In this document: piece by piece, positions 48,401 to 52,819 of the stretch
How the letters are laid out: every line of letters starts with the position of its first letter
Numbering within the stretch: position 1 is the first letter of the stretch
Origin: Geotrypetes seraphini
Taxonomy: Eukaryota > Chordata > Amphibia > Gymnophiona > Dermophiidae
Direction of reading: 5' to 3'
Assembly: GCF_902459505.1 (NCBI RefSeq)
Contig: NC_047095.1
Span: 117,057,380-117,121,379 of the forward strand
DNA: 64,000 bases
Program-made: the position numbers and the translations under genes
The notes under the pieces: model-generated
Database searches by the model: none
Told to the model about the DNA's origin: nothing
Seen by the model: only the letters and a program-made list of their open reading frames with translations

Positions 48401-50747
48401 CCCTGAGCACATCCATAAAAACAGGTGTCACGGAAACAGACTTGAAAAGTCATTGCATAGAAGAATCTCCTCTGTACTTTAAAACACTGAATTGTAGCTC
48501 TGTTCCCTCTTACCTTGTATATTAGTTGGTCTGTAAGTCTATTTGTCTAACCCATTATTTTACATTTTAAATTGTATGTCTAAATATATGTTTACATTTT
48601 TATCAATTTTGTATCTCACTTAGTAAAACTAAAAAAGCAATTCATCAAACTAAAATAAAACTTGAAACTACAACTGGTATAACCTCCTTACTCCCAGTCC
48701 CTGAAAGGGAACCAGAATTCCCCAGAGAAGAAGCTGTACCCTGAGACAATAAAGGCATGGAGCCCAACCTCCAGTCCTGTTCCACCTGGAGGGAGGAGAT
48801 AATAATGAAGCTGGCTCCCTGAAACCCAATGGGATTAACACAGGGGCCCCACAGTCTGCTCTCAAGCCTCTAATAAATCAAAATGCGAGCTTTGAAAGTG
48901 CACAAAGCACACTGCATCTGTGAGCTGCAGTCCATTCTTGTGAAGTCTGCGTGCTTCCCAGGCAAATGTGCTCCAAAGATGGGGATCTCTCAGCACCAAA
49001 GCCTCACAAATCAGATGAAAAATACCCCAAAATAATAAAAACCAAATAGAGGAGATCAGAATACACCTTCTCAACTCGCTTACAGAAAGAAAAACTGAAG
49101 AGGATACTATACTCTACTGATGAAGGAGGAGGAGCTGAAATATATGATTGACATCCTTCTGCAAGTAACTCGTGACCAGGGGATTTTCACCTAGAGTACA
49201 GATTCCTGTGTCTTTGCAACAGAATAAAATCATGAAAGATAAGTTTCAAGAGCTTTCCAAACCTTACAAATTTTATAGTATCTGTTGTATTTTTCTGCAT
49301 CCTTAAATTTGTATTTATAGATGAGATAAATTGTATGCTACCAAAAGATATCATTCAGAGTGGCAACCTTCCAACAACCAAGAAACATTTGGATTGCAAG
49401 CACTATTAATATGTCAAATAAAGATTGTTGTGTATTGTCTAATTGTAAAGAAAGAAGTGCTGAATGTGAGATAGAAACATAGAAGATGACGGCAGAAAAG
49501 GGCTCCAGCCCATCAAGTCTGCCCACTCTGCTTACCCACCCCCTGTCTATGCCCTAATGACCCAATTTCCTTATCTTGACCCTCGTAGGGATCCCACATG
49601 GGTATCTCATTTATTCTTAAAGTTTGGCACACTGTCTGCCTCGATCACCTGCACTGGAAGCTTGTTCCAATGATCAACCACTCTCTCTGTGAAGAAATAC
49701 GTTCTGGTGTCGCCATGAAATTTTCCGCCCCTGAGTTTGAGCGGGTGCCCTCTTGTGGCCGAGGGTCCCTTGAGAACGAAAATATCATCTTCCACTTCGA
49801 CACGTCCCGTGAGGTACTTAAATGTTTCGATCATGTCTCCCCTCTCCCTACGTTCCTCGAGAGTGTAGAGCTGCAATTTGTTCAGTCTCTCTTCGTACGA
49901 GATGATGATAGATAGCAAAATTGAATTGCTTTGGGGTTTTTTCCAGGTCAAAACATTTTATTAAATTTTTATAACAGTCAAAATACAACTGAGAACTATA
50001 TAAAATATAACATATAAAGTAAACATAGTGATATCATTGTCAGAAGGGAAGAAATACTACAATCGTTATCAGTTTATAATTAACAGAAACACAATCATAA
50101 AACCCATCAATGAGATAATATATTAAATCCATGAAAGATAAGCATCAAGAGGTTTCCAAATAGATGAGACAAATTGTTTGCCACCAAAAGATATCATTCA
50201 GATTTGTGGCAGTCTTCTAACAGAGAATGACATGGGGCCAAATTTTTCCCCGTCCTCACAGAAACTCAATTTCCCCGTCCCATCCCCACGAGTTTTGTTA
50301 CCGACCCTGCCCCATTCCTGTAAGCTCTGCCTTAACAGCACAAGCCTCGAACACTTATGATTTTAAAGTGTTTGAGGCTTGTGCAGATGAGGACAGAACT
50401 TGCAGGAATCGGGCAGGGGCAGGAAAAGAACTCGCGGGGATGGGACAGGAAAATGAGTTCCCACGGGTATGGGGAAAAAATTTGTCCCCGTATCATTCTC
50501 TATTCCAACAGCCAAGAATCATTTGGATTGCAAGTGCTATTAATATGTCAAATAAAGACTGTTGTGTATTGCCTAATTGTAAAGAAGGATGTGCTGAATA
50601 TAAAATGATCGTGGATAGTGAAACTGAATTGTCGATTTTCAGAATTTTTGGAACAGTTGACCATATCTTTTGGTTTTAACAAGAATAGCTAACTTTCTCA
50701 CCTGACACCACCATGGCTTCATTTGGTCCACAGGTATAAAAAACCAT
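15392..50747 (-). CDS. FLOT1: Flotillin-1, 12 coding exons, 429 aa
   Basis: Flotillin-1 is an SPFH/PHB-domain scaffold on the cytosolic face of membrane microdomains; it hetero-oligomerises with flotillin-2 and acts in endocytosis and signalling. Coding exons in transcript order: 50747-50702, 45206-45131, 40586-40496, 40227-40084, 35221-35102, 34777-34682, 32839-32687, 29770-29589, 28726-28681, 23864-23727, 18860-18696, 15424-15392. All junctions are GT-AG and in phase, giving 429 residues; the human protein has 427. The SPFH domain covers about residues 1-190. Cys35 in VFVFPCVQK matches the palmitoylated Cys34 of mammals. Residues about 190-365 form the flotillin coiled coil rich in EA/AE pairs, followed by the conserved tail [13 protein letters not shown]. 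No break is seen. Introns are large because of transposon insertions. The gene lies downstream of IER3 in the same orientation, as in mammals. The last ten residues ([10 protein letters not shown]) are the least certain part. Confidence 0.96.
15598..15698. mobile_element. Foldback MITE
   Basis: The hairpin arms GATGAGGTAAATACTCTGAC and TCAGAGCATTTACCTCACC surround a short loop near 15650. It lies about 180 bp upstream of the last FLOT1 exon, in the last intron. Confidence 0.5.
16115..16295 (+). mobile_element. MIR/CORE-like tRNA-SINE fragment
   Basis: It contains GCCTGGTTCAAATTTGATC (B-box-like), then ACAAGCTACTTAACTCTCC and CTACCTCAG, the order of landmarks seen in MIR-type SINEs. The tail has GGTGGTTTATAAGAAATTAA. 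It is old and degraded. Confidence 0.5.
16382..17735. mobile_element. hAT-type element carrying a DIRS fragment
   Basis: Ends CAGTGTTCTTCAACCGCCGG and TTGAAGAACACTG are inverted and flanked on both sides by a perfect 8-bp duplication AGCTAGAG (16374-16381 and 17736-17743), diagnostic of hAT transposition. Inside is a foldback (near 16444-16720) and, nested within it, a 3' fragment of the DIRS family. No transposase frame is present. Confidence 0.85.
16838..17446 (+). mobile_element. DIRS 3' fragment inside a hAT element
   Basis: It matches the DIRS element at about 11348-11945 (end of the recombinase, internal complementary region, right inverted repeat) with only scattered differences of a few percent. 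It lacks the first 5 kb and the outermost bases. It is a broken relic, recent in age by its similarity to the longer copy. Confidence 0.88.
17792..17966. mobile_element. Harbinger-like MITE with TTA duplication
   Basis: Inverted ends GGGCTCCTTTTACTAAGCTG and CAGCTTAGTAAAAGGAGCCC are flanked by TTA on each side, a 3-bp duplication as made by PIF/Harbinger elements. Length is 175 bp. Related ends are at 988-1113. Confidence 0.75.
18696..18860 (-). CDS. FLOT1: FLOT1 exon: C-terminal conserved tail
   Basis: This 165-nt, phase-0 exon of 55 codons starts [16 protein letters not shown] and ends KLTGISIAQ. It contains the [13 protein letters not shown] block, near identical to mammalian flotillin-1. 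Acceptor CTTTCTCCAG and donor GTGAGACC are canonical. A deleted DIRS-like element ends only about 50 bp upstream of the acceptor. Confidence 0.96.
18911..19506 (-). mobile_element. DIRS-like relic, internally deleted (family 2)
   Basis: Its ends and internal junction match those of the longer copy at 46967-49225. The left start is GGAAGATTAGGTTCTTAC. A complementary copy of that end lies near 19391-19427 (AACAGAAAGATTATCAAGG), and a right-end-like segment ends CAACAGAA near 19506. Only about 600 bp survive, so it is a heavily deleted fossil. It lies in the FLOT1 intron next to the acceptor at 18860. Confidence 0.5.
19795..20530 (+). mobile_element. L2-like LINE 3' fragment
   Basis: The plus strand resembles the end of an L2/CR1-type ORF2: a stretch around 19970 corresponds to the family's DYCN motif region, and around 20400-20450 to the [13 protein letters not shown]-like block before the 3' tail. 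It is interrupted by a MITE at 20110-20224 and several small lesions. An (AC)n run at about 20545-20565 follows. Confidence 0.55.
20110..20224. mobile_element. Foldback MITE
   Basis: GCATGTTATCTGCAACAGGG and the distal TGGCATATAACATGCATTA pair, as do TTCTGCTAAAGAATAG and ATCTTTAGTAAAA. It is similar in plan to the other TTTACTAA-ended foldback MITEs in this window and lies inside a LINE fragment. Confidence 0.55.
20581..20697. mobile_element. Foldback MITE
   Basis: GCTAAATGCTCCGATGCTCA pairs with TGAGCATTCGAGCATTTAGC around a short loop. The copy at 15598-15698 has the same plan (GTAAATACTCTGACGCTCAT against GAGCTTCAGAGCATTTAC). Confidence 0.55.
20810..21800 (-). mobile_element. L2-like LINE 3' end with open ORF2 tail
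   Basis: On the minus strand a 232-codon open frame (21777-21079) encodes the end of a non-LTR reverse transcriptase: [10 protein letters not shown], then [42 protein letters not shown] and [12 protein letters not shown], the landmarks of L2/CR1-type ORF2 C-termini. The 3' UTR with AAATCGCTTAGTAAATTT (minus strand) runs to about 20810. The copy is 5'-truncated; because the remaining frame is open it is among the younger LINE copies here. Confidence 0.8.
22100..22289 (+). mobile_element. LINE (L1-like) 3' end with poly(A) and TSD
   Basis: A 190-bp piece ends in CAATAAACAAAGTGAACTT and a poly(A) run, and is flanked by a perfect 16-bp direct repeat AAGAATTAGTCAGTCT (22084-22099 and 22290-22305). 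This is the signature of target-primed insertion by an L1-type machinery. The body is too short to name the source with certainty; a processed RNA 3' end is possible. Confidence 0.8.
22415..23050. mobile_element. MITE hosting a nested piggyBac-like MITE
   Basis: Repeated GGTGCC/GGCACC motifs in opposite orientation (AGGCACCCAGATC near 22447, AGGTGCCGGAAATG near 22650, GGTGCCTATG near 22932, TAGGCACCGACTG near 23020) give a foldback structure. The outer ends are not clean, so the limits are approximate. Confidence 0.4.
22675..22909. mobile_element. piggyBac-like MITE with TTAA duplication
   Basis: Ends CCTTTTCCTATCGTG and CAATAGGAAAAGG are inverted and bounded on both sides by TTAA (22671-22674 and 22910-22913), the obligatory piggyBac target. 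The length is 235 bp and there is no transposase. An inner palindromic segment GTCCCATGGCATGGGAC lies near 22735. Confidence 0.75.
23727..23864 (-). CDS. FLOT1: FLOT1 exon: end of coiled coil
   Basis: This 138-nt exon of 46 codons has [20 protein letters not shown] and then [20 protein letters not shown]. It matches the mammalian GEAEAFAIGARARAEAEQ...[10 protein letters not shown] segment. Acceptor CCCTGGAACCAG and donor GTAAAATG are canonical, in phase 0 at both ends. Confidence 0.97.
24200..24960 (-). mobile_element. LINE reverse-transcriptase fragment with minisatellite
   Basis: On the minus strand the frame shows [20 protein letters not shown] and [15 protein letters not shown], the RT core with the catalytic YADD box of an L2/CR1-type LINE. 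Upstream, beyond the minisatellite at 24543-24792, [20 protein letters not shown] and AISLDLSA match the preceding RT motif, so the minisatellite arose or was inserted within the RT coding region. Confidence 0.75.
24543..24792. repeat. 29-bp minisatellite, 8.6 units
   Basis: Eight full 29-bp units begin TTGGGAAGGGGAATGAA at 24543, 24572, 24601, 24630, 24659, 24688, 24717 and 24746, with a partial ninth at 24775. Units end alternately in TAC and TAA, giving a 58-bp higher-order period. It lies within a LINE RT fragment. Confidence 0.92.
25220..25556 (+). mobile_element. L2-like LINE 3' UTR
   Basis: It ends TGTAAACCGCTTAGACTAAC...TTTGCGGTATATCAAATAA, the tail shared with the other L2-like copies and with the SINE family of this window. 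No coding part remains. Confidence 0.65.
26240..26358 (+). mobile_element. CR1 LINE 3' end
   Basis: TTGATGGGCCTTTG, then CTCAGTATGGCAATTCTTAT, and a final TGTTCTTAT are the classical CR1 3' terminus with its octamer-like ATTCTTATGTTCT tail. Confidence 0.75.
26375..26630 (+). mobile_element. L2-like LINE 3' end
   Basis: It carries the conserved end of ORF2 (GTGGAATGAATTGCC near 26434, corresponding to the LWNELP-type motif), then the 3' UTR with TTTGTAAATCGCTTAGATTT and a short (AAAT)n tail. Confidence 0.65.
27095..27430 (+). mobile_element. L2-like LINE 3' end
   Basis: TCTGGAATAATCTGCCC near 27109 corresponds to the LWNNLP-type motif. The tail TGTAAACCACTTAGATCC...GCAGTATATAAAG ends the copy, immediately followed by a CR1 fragment. 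Confidence 0.6.
27440..27745 (+). mobile_element. CR1 LINE ORF2 C-terminal fragment
   Basis: The plus-strand frame encodes [20 protein letters not shown] then [18 protein letters not shown] and [11 protein letters not shown], the end of CR1 ORF2. A 3' UTR remnant follows. Confidence 0.75.
27746..28680. other. FLOT1 intron DNA, nothing recognised
   Basis: I see no exon, RNA gene or clear transposon end. The sequence is mixed and non-repetitive to the eye. The (AG)n run at about 28797-28817 lies just on the 5' (higher-coordinate) side of the next FLOT1 exon. Confidence 0.4.
28681..28726 (-). CDS. FLOT1: FLOT1 small exon in coiled coil
   Basis: A 46-nt exon encodes the last base of a split Arg codon and [15 protein letters not shown]. 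It matches SQLIMQAEAEAASVR of mammals. Acceptor TTCTCCCAACAG and donor GTGAGAGT are canonical. Phases agree with the neighbours. Confidence 0.95.
29589..29770 (-). CDS. FLOT1: FLOT1 exon: coiled-coil core
   Basis: A 182-nt exon encodes [20 protein letters not shown], a long glutamine/glutamate-rich helix, and [20 protein letters not shown]. It corresponds to the mammalian [20 protein letters not shown]...[17 protein letters not shown] segment. Acceptor TGTCACACAG and donor GTACAGAG are canonical. Confidence 0.97.
29985..30363 (+). mobile_element. L2-like LINE 3' end
   Basis: It begins within the ORF2 tail (GGTGGAATACTCTGCCTCAG and TTTAAAGACCTATTTATTTA, matching the [12 protein letters not shown]-type ending seen at 21079), then a 3' UTR ending ATCGCCTAGAATTTG...GATTCATC. 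Confidence 0.65.
30400..30780. repeat. Dispersed repeat, family unknown
   Basis: It contains TTTCTTCAGGGTAATGCTGT and ATTGGACAGACATCGACCAA. Inverted relatives of both (GACATCAGTCGATCAT on the complementary strand, CAGCATTACCCTGAAGAAAA) occur at about 32335-32480. The two pieces may be the ends of one element split by later LINE insertions between 30785 and 32110. Confidence 0.4.
30785..31075 (-). mobile_element. LINE 3' UTR fragment, minus strand
   Basis: ATTTATTAACCGCCTTTATG near 30802, read on the minus strand, is a tail of the ...GGCGGTTAATAAATC type used by L2-like copies. A further minus-strand degenerate part at about 31690-32110 (with the TTCAGGAAGCAGGTGAAAGC segment on the minus strand) probably belongs to the same copy, split by the plus-strand LINE at 31080-31655. 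Confidence 0.5.
31080..31655 (+). mobile_element. L2-like LINE 3' end
   Basis: The end of an ORF2 is visible (CCCACATCTCTGGAATAAAC near 31279, the HLWNKLP-type motif), then the 3' UTR with TTGTAGACCGTTCTGAGCTA and a tail of AAATAAATAAAATAAA. Confidence 0.7.
32687..32839 (-). CDS. FLOT1: FLOT1 exon: start of coiled coil
   Basis: A 153-nt exon of 51 codons encodes [40 protein letters not shown] and QLQ. It is nearly identical to mammalian [20 protein letters not shown]. Acceptor CATCCTCGCCAG is short in pyrimidines; donor GTAATAAT is canonical. Confidence 0.97.
33226..33420. mobile_element. hAT-type hairpin MITE, 195 bp
   Basis: Inverted ends CAGGGGTGTCAAAGTCCC and GGGACTTTGACACCCCTG, with nearly the whole element folding back (TCGAGGGCCGCAATCCAGTC against GACTGGATTGCAGCCCTCGA). 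Flanks ATGTAGAG and ATAGAGAG match in 6 of 8 positions. Its inner ATGAATATGCATGAGATCTA motif is shared with 63336-63531. Confidence 0.7.
33525..33730 (+). mobile_element. CR1 LINE 3' end
   Basis: The end of ORF2 and the 3' UTR are visible: GGGTTTAAAAAAGGTTTGGA, then ACAGGATACTGGGCTAGATG and CCCAATATGGCTATTCCCAT, the typical CR1 terminus. A poly-C/A run and (AAT)n at 33735-33772 follow. Confidence 0.75.
33773..34680. other. FLOT1 intron DNA, nothing recognised
   Basis: No exon or clear transposon is seen. The open frame around 33772-34215 has no recognisable domain and no supporting splice structure. Confidence 0.4.
34682..34777 (-). CDS. FLOT1: FLOT1 exon: end of SPFH region
   Basis: A 96-nt exon of 32 codons encodes [20 protein letters not shown] and [12 protein letters not shown]. 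Identical or nearly so to mammals. Acceptor ACCCTTTTTCAG and donor GTAACAAC are canonical, phase 0. Confidence 0.97.
35102..35221 (-). CDS. FLOT1: FLOT1 exon: SPFH domain, C-terminal part
   Basis: A 120-nt exon of 40 codons encodes [20 protein letters not shown] and [20 protein letters not shown]. It differs from human at one position (His for Gln in SEQVFK). Acceptor TTTGTGTTATTAG and donor GTGATGAG are canonical. Confidence 0.97.
35330..35485 (+). mobile_element. SINE/L2-like tail fragment
   Basis: GATTGTGAGCCCACCGGGAC, AATGCTTGAGTACCTGATTG and a GGCGGTATATAAAATCC tail match the central and 3' parts of the SINE family at 5176 and 57036. The tRNA-like head is missing. Confidence 0.65.
35560..35870 (+). 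mobile_element. RTE/BovB-like LINE C-terminal fragment
   Basis: The plus-strand frame encodes [37 protein letters not shown] and HQVARTRT. The RRRGRP..RWLD block with the closing AVHxVxxSRT-like ending is characteristic of the ORF C-terminus of RTE/BovB-type LINEs. It is a short isolated fragment; exact clade needs a search. Confidence 0.65.
36320..38400 (+). mobile_element. L2/CR1-type LINE, degraded, 5' tandem repeats
   Basis: A roughly 2-kb plus-strand LINE. Tandem copies of about 142 bp at 36322-36600 form its head. Then RT pieces follow in order: [13 protein letters not shown], a TYTDDIFLL block (a YADD-type box with a changed second residue) near 37400, [20 protein letters not shown] near 37740 and [11 protein letters not shown] near 37865. 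It ends in a 3' UTR with ACTAGACTGTAAGCTC. Several stops and frameshifts break it, so it is inactive. Confidence 0.75.
36322..36600 (+). repeat. Two tandem copies of about 142 bp
   Basis: GAGCAGGGAAATCATCAGGG occurs at about 36339 and again near 36480, and the following CTCCATGCT, CCTGACCTC-like and GGGAGTTCACTCC-like blocks recur in the same order. It precedes the recognisable LINE coding part and may be a 5' UTR monomer pair. Confidence 0.6.
38340..38690 (+). repeat. Two copies of an L2/SINE-type tail
   Basis: GACTAGACTGTAAGCTCTTT occurs near 38349 and 38572, each followed by CTCTTCTGTGTTTTGATGTC and an (AGTAGC)-like end (GAAATGATCAGTAGCAGCAG and GAAATGATTAGTAGCAGTAG). These are neighbouring 3' tails of the same family, or a local duplication. 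Confidence 0.6.
38759..39436. mobile_element. pogo-like MITE with long palindrome
   Basis: Inverted ends TACACTTCCCCCTCC and GGAGGGAGAAGTGTA, with TA at the borders. ATTCGCGGT motifs near both ends match the MITE split by the DIRS element. The centre is a near-perfect palindrome: GGCTGTGGGGAGTTCC near 39179 with GGAACTCCCCACAGCC near 39219 around CTCTCGAGAG. Confidence 0.7.
39440..39720 (+). mobile_element. LINE/SINE 3' tail (tentative)
   Basis: ATTGTAAATCGCCTTGGTCC near 39646 is a tail of the 'TGTAAATCGC' type. Two or three copies of AAATTAGCTCTTG precede it. No coding part is seen. Confidence 0.4.
40084..40227 (-). CDS. FLOT1: FLOT1 exon: SPFH domain core
   Basis: A 144-nt exon of 48 codons encodes [20 protein letters not shown], then [20 protein letters not shown] and IMAHMTVE. 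It matches mammalian flotillin-1 throughout. Acceptor GGTGTCTCAG and donor GTAATTCC are canonical, phase 0. Confidence 0.98.
40496..40586 (-). CDS. FLOT1: FLOT1 exon: SPFH domain, N-terminal part
   Basis: A 91-nt exon completes a split Arg codon and encodes [20 protein letters not shown] and [10 protein letters not shown], identical to mammals. Acceptor CATTCGGCAG and donor GTGCCACC are canonical. Confidence 0.98.
40836..41100. mobile_element. MITE with perfect 8-bp duplication
   Basis: Inverted ends TAGAGAATGACATGGGG and TGTCATTCACTA, inner GTCCCCGC arms and a central AAGCCTCGAACACTTAAGAT / TTAAAGTGTTTGAGGCTT foldback. Flanked by TTCACAAG at 40828-40835 and 41101-41108. A second copy is at 50223-50502. 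Confidence 0.8.
41145..41349 (-). mobile_element. L2-like LINE 3' end, split by later insertions
   Basis: On the minus strand it ends TAAACCGCTTTGAATCCAGT and ATATAGCGGTATATAAGACA, the L2-like tail. The continuation (with AATTTCCGTTGGAAGATTGT on the plus strand) lies at 42100-42219, beyond a mariner-like MITE, and it is then cut again by the hAT at 42220. Confidence 0.6.
41350..42099. mobile_element. mariner/pogo-like non-autonomous element
   Basis: It begins TACAGTGGAACCTTGGTTTG, followed by GCATAATTCGTTCGAGAAGC and CAAAGCGAGTTTCCCCATAG. The right end CTCGTAAACCGAGGTTTGAT is the degraded inverted partner. A TA border is present on the left. A related copy, in reverse, is at about 62155-62521. 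Confidence 0.65.
42220..43513. mobile_element. hAT-type non-autonomous element, 1.3 kb
   Basis: Ends CAGTGTTTTTCAACC and GGTTGAAAAACACTG are inverted, with perfect 8-bp duplications GAGTAGAC at 42212-42219 and 43514-43521. GGCACACT-type motifs lie just inside both ends. The interior is GC-rich with repeated TCTTTCCCTCCCTTCCTCTC blocks near 42855, 42930 and 43006 and foldbacks; no transposase frame. Its interior recurs, inverted, at 1-503. Confidence 0.88.
43522..43700. repeat. Dispersed repeat, possibly Penelope-like
   Basis: GGTACAGACCCAACACGGGC, TGTGTTTCAACTCAATCATC and TTCCTCAGGGGTCC resemble the terminal repeats of Penelope-like elements. No coding part is visible, so the family name is tentative. 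Confidence 0.3.
43880..44395 (+). mobile_element. CR1 LINE ORF2 C-terminal fragment
   Basis: The frame encodes [40 protein letters not shown] and [11 protein letters not shown], the signature end of CR1 ORF2. The ending GGATAATTTCCTAAAAGAGA lies in the conserved LDxFLKEK-type region. Truncated at both ends. Confidence 0.85.
44530..44890 (-). mobile_element. L1-like 3' end fragment (tentative)
   Basis: TTTTTTTATCTTTATTTTGA followed by A-rich sequence resembles the heads at 4910, 46790 and 49955. No coding part is recognised. Confidence 0.3.
45131..45206 (-). CDS. FLOT1: FLOT1 exon: N-terminal, palmitoylation site
   Basis: A 76-nt exon encodes the rest of a split Gly codon, then [19 protein letters not shown] and VQKIQ. 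Cys35 corresponds to the palmitoylated Cys34 of mammalian flotillin-1. Acceptor TCTCTTGTGTAG and donor GTAGGTGC are canonical. Confidence 0.97.
45540..46735. repeat. Inverted- and tandem-repeat-rich MITE cluster
   Basis: It contains several foldbacks: GGGACTTCCTTAG / CTAAGGAAGTCCC near 45578-45612, and two versions of a hairpin with CAGTGCAGGCCCGCTTTAAA against the following GGGCTTGCACTGCAGG (about 46259-46310 and 46465-46510). An imperfect module GGAGCAGGAAGG...CACCCCTCCTGCTC repeats near 45788, 45857 and 45935. No gene is seen. Similar AGGGCAGGAGAGCTTC modules recur at 52270-52460. Confidence 0.55.
46790..46966 (-). mobile_element. L1-like repeat copy A, left part
   Basis: It matches 49960-50135 (shared ACAATCATAATCAGTTTATA and GAGAAACACAATCATAA). 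The match stops at 46966 and resumes at about 49226, because a DIRS-like element was inserted here. Confidence 0.65.
46967..49225 (-). mobile_element. DIRS-like relic, internally deleted (family 2)
   Basis: Both ends are fixed by comparison with the uninterrupted repeat at 49955-50222. Left end: GGAAGATTAGGTTCTTACCT. An internal complementary region at about 47462-47560 carries the complement of the left end (AGAAGATTATCCAGGTAAGA) joined to the complement of the right end (CATTCTGTGGCAAAGACATA), the DIRS arrangement. The part at about 47900-48450 may be gag-like on the minus strand. Reverse transcriptase and recombinase parts are missing. It is a fossil, about 2.26 kb, without target duplication. 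Family 2 differs in sequence from the DIRS element at 6280. Confidence 0.6.
49226..49470 (-). mobile_element. L1-like repeat copy A, right part
   Basis: It matches 50130-50222 plus 50503-50600 (shared CCAAAAGATATCATTCAGA, CATTTGGATTGCAAG and TATTAATATGTCAAATAAAG). A CR1 fragment follows directly at 49471. Confidence 0.65.
49471..49920 (-). mobile_element. CR1 LINE 3' end, minus strand
   Basis: The minus-strand frame encodes [52 protein letters not shown] and [14 protein letters not shown], the CR1 ORF2 end. The 3' end begins at about 49471 (TAGAAACATAGAAGATGACG on the plus strand). Confidence 0.85.
49955..50610 (-). mobile_element. L1-like repeat copy B, with MITE insertion
   Basis: This is the second copy of the repeat at 46790-46966 plus 49226-49470; it lacks the DIRS-like insertion but is cut by the MITE at 50223-50502. 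Family is uncertain; T-rich head and A-rich body suggest a LINE 3' end on the minus strand. Confidence 0.55.
50223..50502. mobile_element. MITE, second copy of 40836-41100 family
   Basis: Inverted ends GAGAATGACATGGGG and ATCATTCTCTA, and the same AAGCCTCGAACACTTATGAT / AAAGTGTTTGAGGCTTG foldback. Flanks TTCTAACA and TTCCAACA match in 7 of 8 positions. Confidence 0.75.
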
Positions 50748-50767
50748 CTTGAGTGGAGTTGGACTGC
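50702..50767 (-). CDS. FLOT1: FLOT1 exon with start codon
   Basis: Coding part 50747-50702 encodes [15 protein letters not shown] plus the first base of a split Gly codon, matching [15 protein letters not shown] of mammals with one extra residue. A strong acceptor (TCTTGCTCCTACAG) lies 20 bases 5' of the ATG, so a non-coding exon must precede it. Donor GTGAGAAA is canonical. Confidence 0.96.
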
Positions 50768-50879
50768 CTGTAGGAGCAAGAGATAGATTATATTATGTCC
50801 CGATGCTGTGACTATGAATGCAGCACAGATATCTGAAGAAAAGGAGCTTAAGGAAGAAAACAGTAACATATGAACTACG

Positions 50880-52000
50880 CAGCTACCAGTACTGATTCTA
50901 CCCTTGCTCTTAGGGGAGAGGACTGGATGATAAAGCTTGAGACTGAGAGAGGATCCTTAGCAGTGAACGTGTGTAAGTGGAAAAGCTTAGGATAGGTTCA
51001 GAGGAACTTCCTGAGGGGGTGAGGGGTAAACCCTAGGAGGAGCACACAGTATCCTCAAAGAGGGGTGGGGATAAAGATTGGGATGAGTACAGAAGAGAAG
51101 AGAGTGACTACAGCACAGAAGGTGTTCAAAGGAACCTCGGATGAGCCCTTAGCAATTGAAAGCACCCAGAATATGAATACAGCATAAACAGCTGAAGAGA
51201 GACTTCAAGAGAAGAGAGAGAGAACAGCTGAAGAGACTTCAAGAGAGGAGAGAGAGCAGCTTCCTGAGACAAAGTGAAGTCAGCCAGAAAGGAGTGACTA
51301 CAGCACAGACAACTGCTGAGAGAGGTGACAATAATTTTAGCTACAAGACACCAAAATTATGAAGATGATGAAAGACAGATAAAAGGGGACGAGAGGTTGG
51401 TAGCAGAATTTATTTAAAGAAACAGCTAGCCCATTATAGGAGAGGGGAAAAGGGCAAATCAGTCTAGGGAATTGACAGTCATCCAGAATCAGAGGGGAGA
51501 GAACAGTTCAGGTTCAAGGGCTTGTGAAGGAAAGAATCAACCAGGATCAGGAAGAGGAGGAAGAGACAGCTAGACAATTAATAGGGGATGAGGAAATCGT
51601 AAGGTGTGTCTCCTTGCTTGAAAATGCATCCTGCAATCTTGGACTGTTTCTGAACCGCCCTCTTTTTTGGAGTTGGAGGTCTCTCGTGCATACTTTGGCC
51701 TCTTGGGAAGCCAGAGAAGCGATAGGTCACCCTCGTAGACGGGGAAGATTTTTGCTTGCTTGGGAAGTTTATTTGACTTTCTTATCTCCTCGAGGTCATA
51801 GCCTCCTTTTAAATCCTCTCACTTAGATCCTATGGTGTACAGGGTATTTTTTTCCCCAAGATCGGATACTATGTATGTATGTGTTGTGGTTGTTGTTGTT
51901 TTTTAAATCTTTCGTTGTGGAAGATTTCTGAGGTTGCCCAGGGGTCACAAGAGTACGGGCCTTTGGAGCGTTTGAGACCTTTTGGCCGCCTGAGTGCTTT
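50880..52000. other. FLOT1 first-intron DNA, purine-biased
   Basis: The plus strand is rich in A and G with loose short repeats (GAACAGCTGAAGAGACTTCA near 51221, with partial copies before it). No exon, RNA gene or clear transposon end is seen. Confidence 0.4.
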
Positions 52001-52014
52001 TCTTGGGGAGGGGA

Positions 52015-52700
52015 CCTGCAATTTGGGACTTGGGCTGGGATTCACTAACCTGCCCGATTGGGCTCGATCCGGGTCCAATCCAAGCAGGTCTGATGAATTC
52101 AGGAACGAAAAATATGCAGATGGGGACCATCTGTAGATGGTCTGCGCATGCCCATCTGAGACGCGACCTTTTTTTTTAACTTGAAAACTTTTTTTTGTTA
52201 GTTTTTAGTCCTGCGAGCCCGTGGTTTTAACCCGCTTTAAACCTGCGGGTTAAAACCTCAGGCTCACTGGGCAGGGAAGGGCAGGAGAGCTTCGGGGAAG
52301 GGCTGGAGAACGGCGATGCGGCAGGAGAGCTTCAGGGAAGGGCAGGAGAACGGCGATGCGGCAGGAGAGATTCGGGGAAGATCGAGGCAGAGTAGGGCAG
52401 CATTCGGGGCGAGCAGGCAGGAGAGATTGCAGGGCAGAGAGCAGGGCTTCCAGTCGGAAAGACATTTTTGACTGGTCCCCAGCAGTCGCTTCTTCAGGTG
52501 ATCGGCCAGCCCAGTCGGATCGGAAATTCAGTGTTGTGAATCGCGTCCCAGCCTACTTTACATGCGTTTCACCTCATTTGCATGCACGGATTTGAAGTGG
52601 ATCGCAAGAGAGATAAGTAAATCAGGCCGGATGGACATTTGATAGTAAAGGGGTCGCAAACCGATCGGTACACGATTGGTTTGCTTTGAGAATCTAGCCC
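52015..52700. mobile_element. MITE-like repeat with internal modules
   Basis: GGGCTGGGATTCACTAACCT near 52032 and GAGAATCTAGCCC near 52688 look like opposite ends. Inside, CTGGAGAACGGCGATGCGGC and CAGGAGAACGGCGATGCGGC form a local tandem repeat (52301-52370), and CGGTTTTAACCCGC / GCGGGTTAAAACC pair near 52221-52255. Confidence 0.4.
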
Positions 52701-52819
52701 TTGGTTGGGATGGGTTGGGGGGGAGAGGGGATAGCTTGTTTATTCTGTTAAAGTATATATTGTTGGATGCTTTCACTCTGTTCATTATTTTGTCTTGAAT
52801 CCACAATAAAATCTAATAA

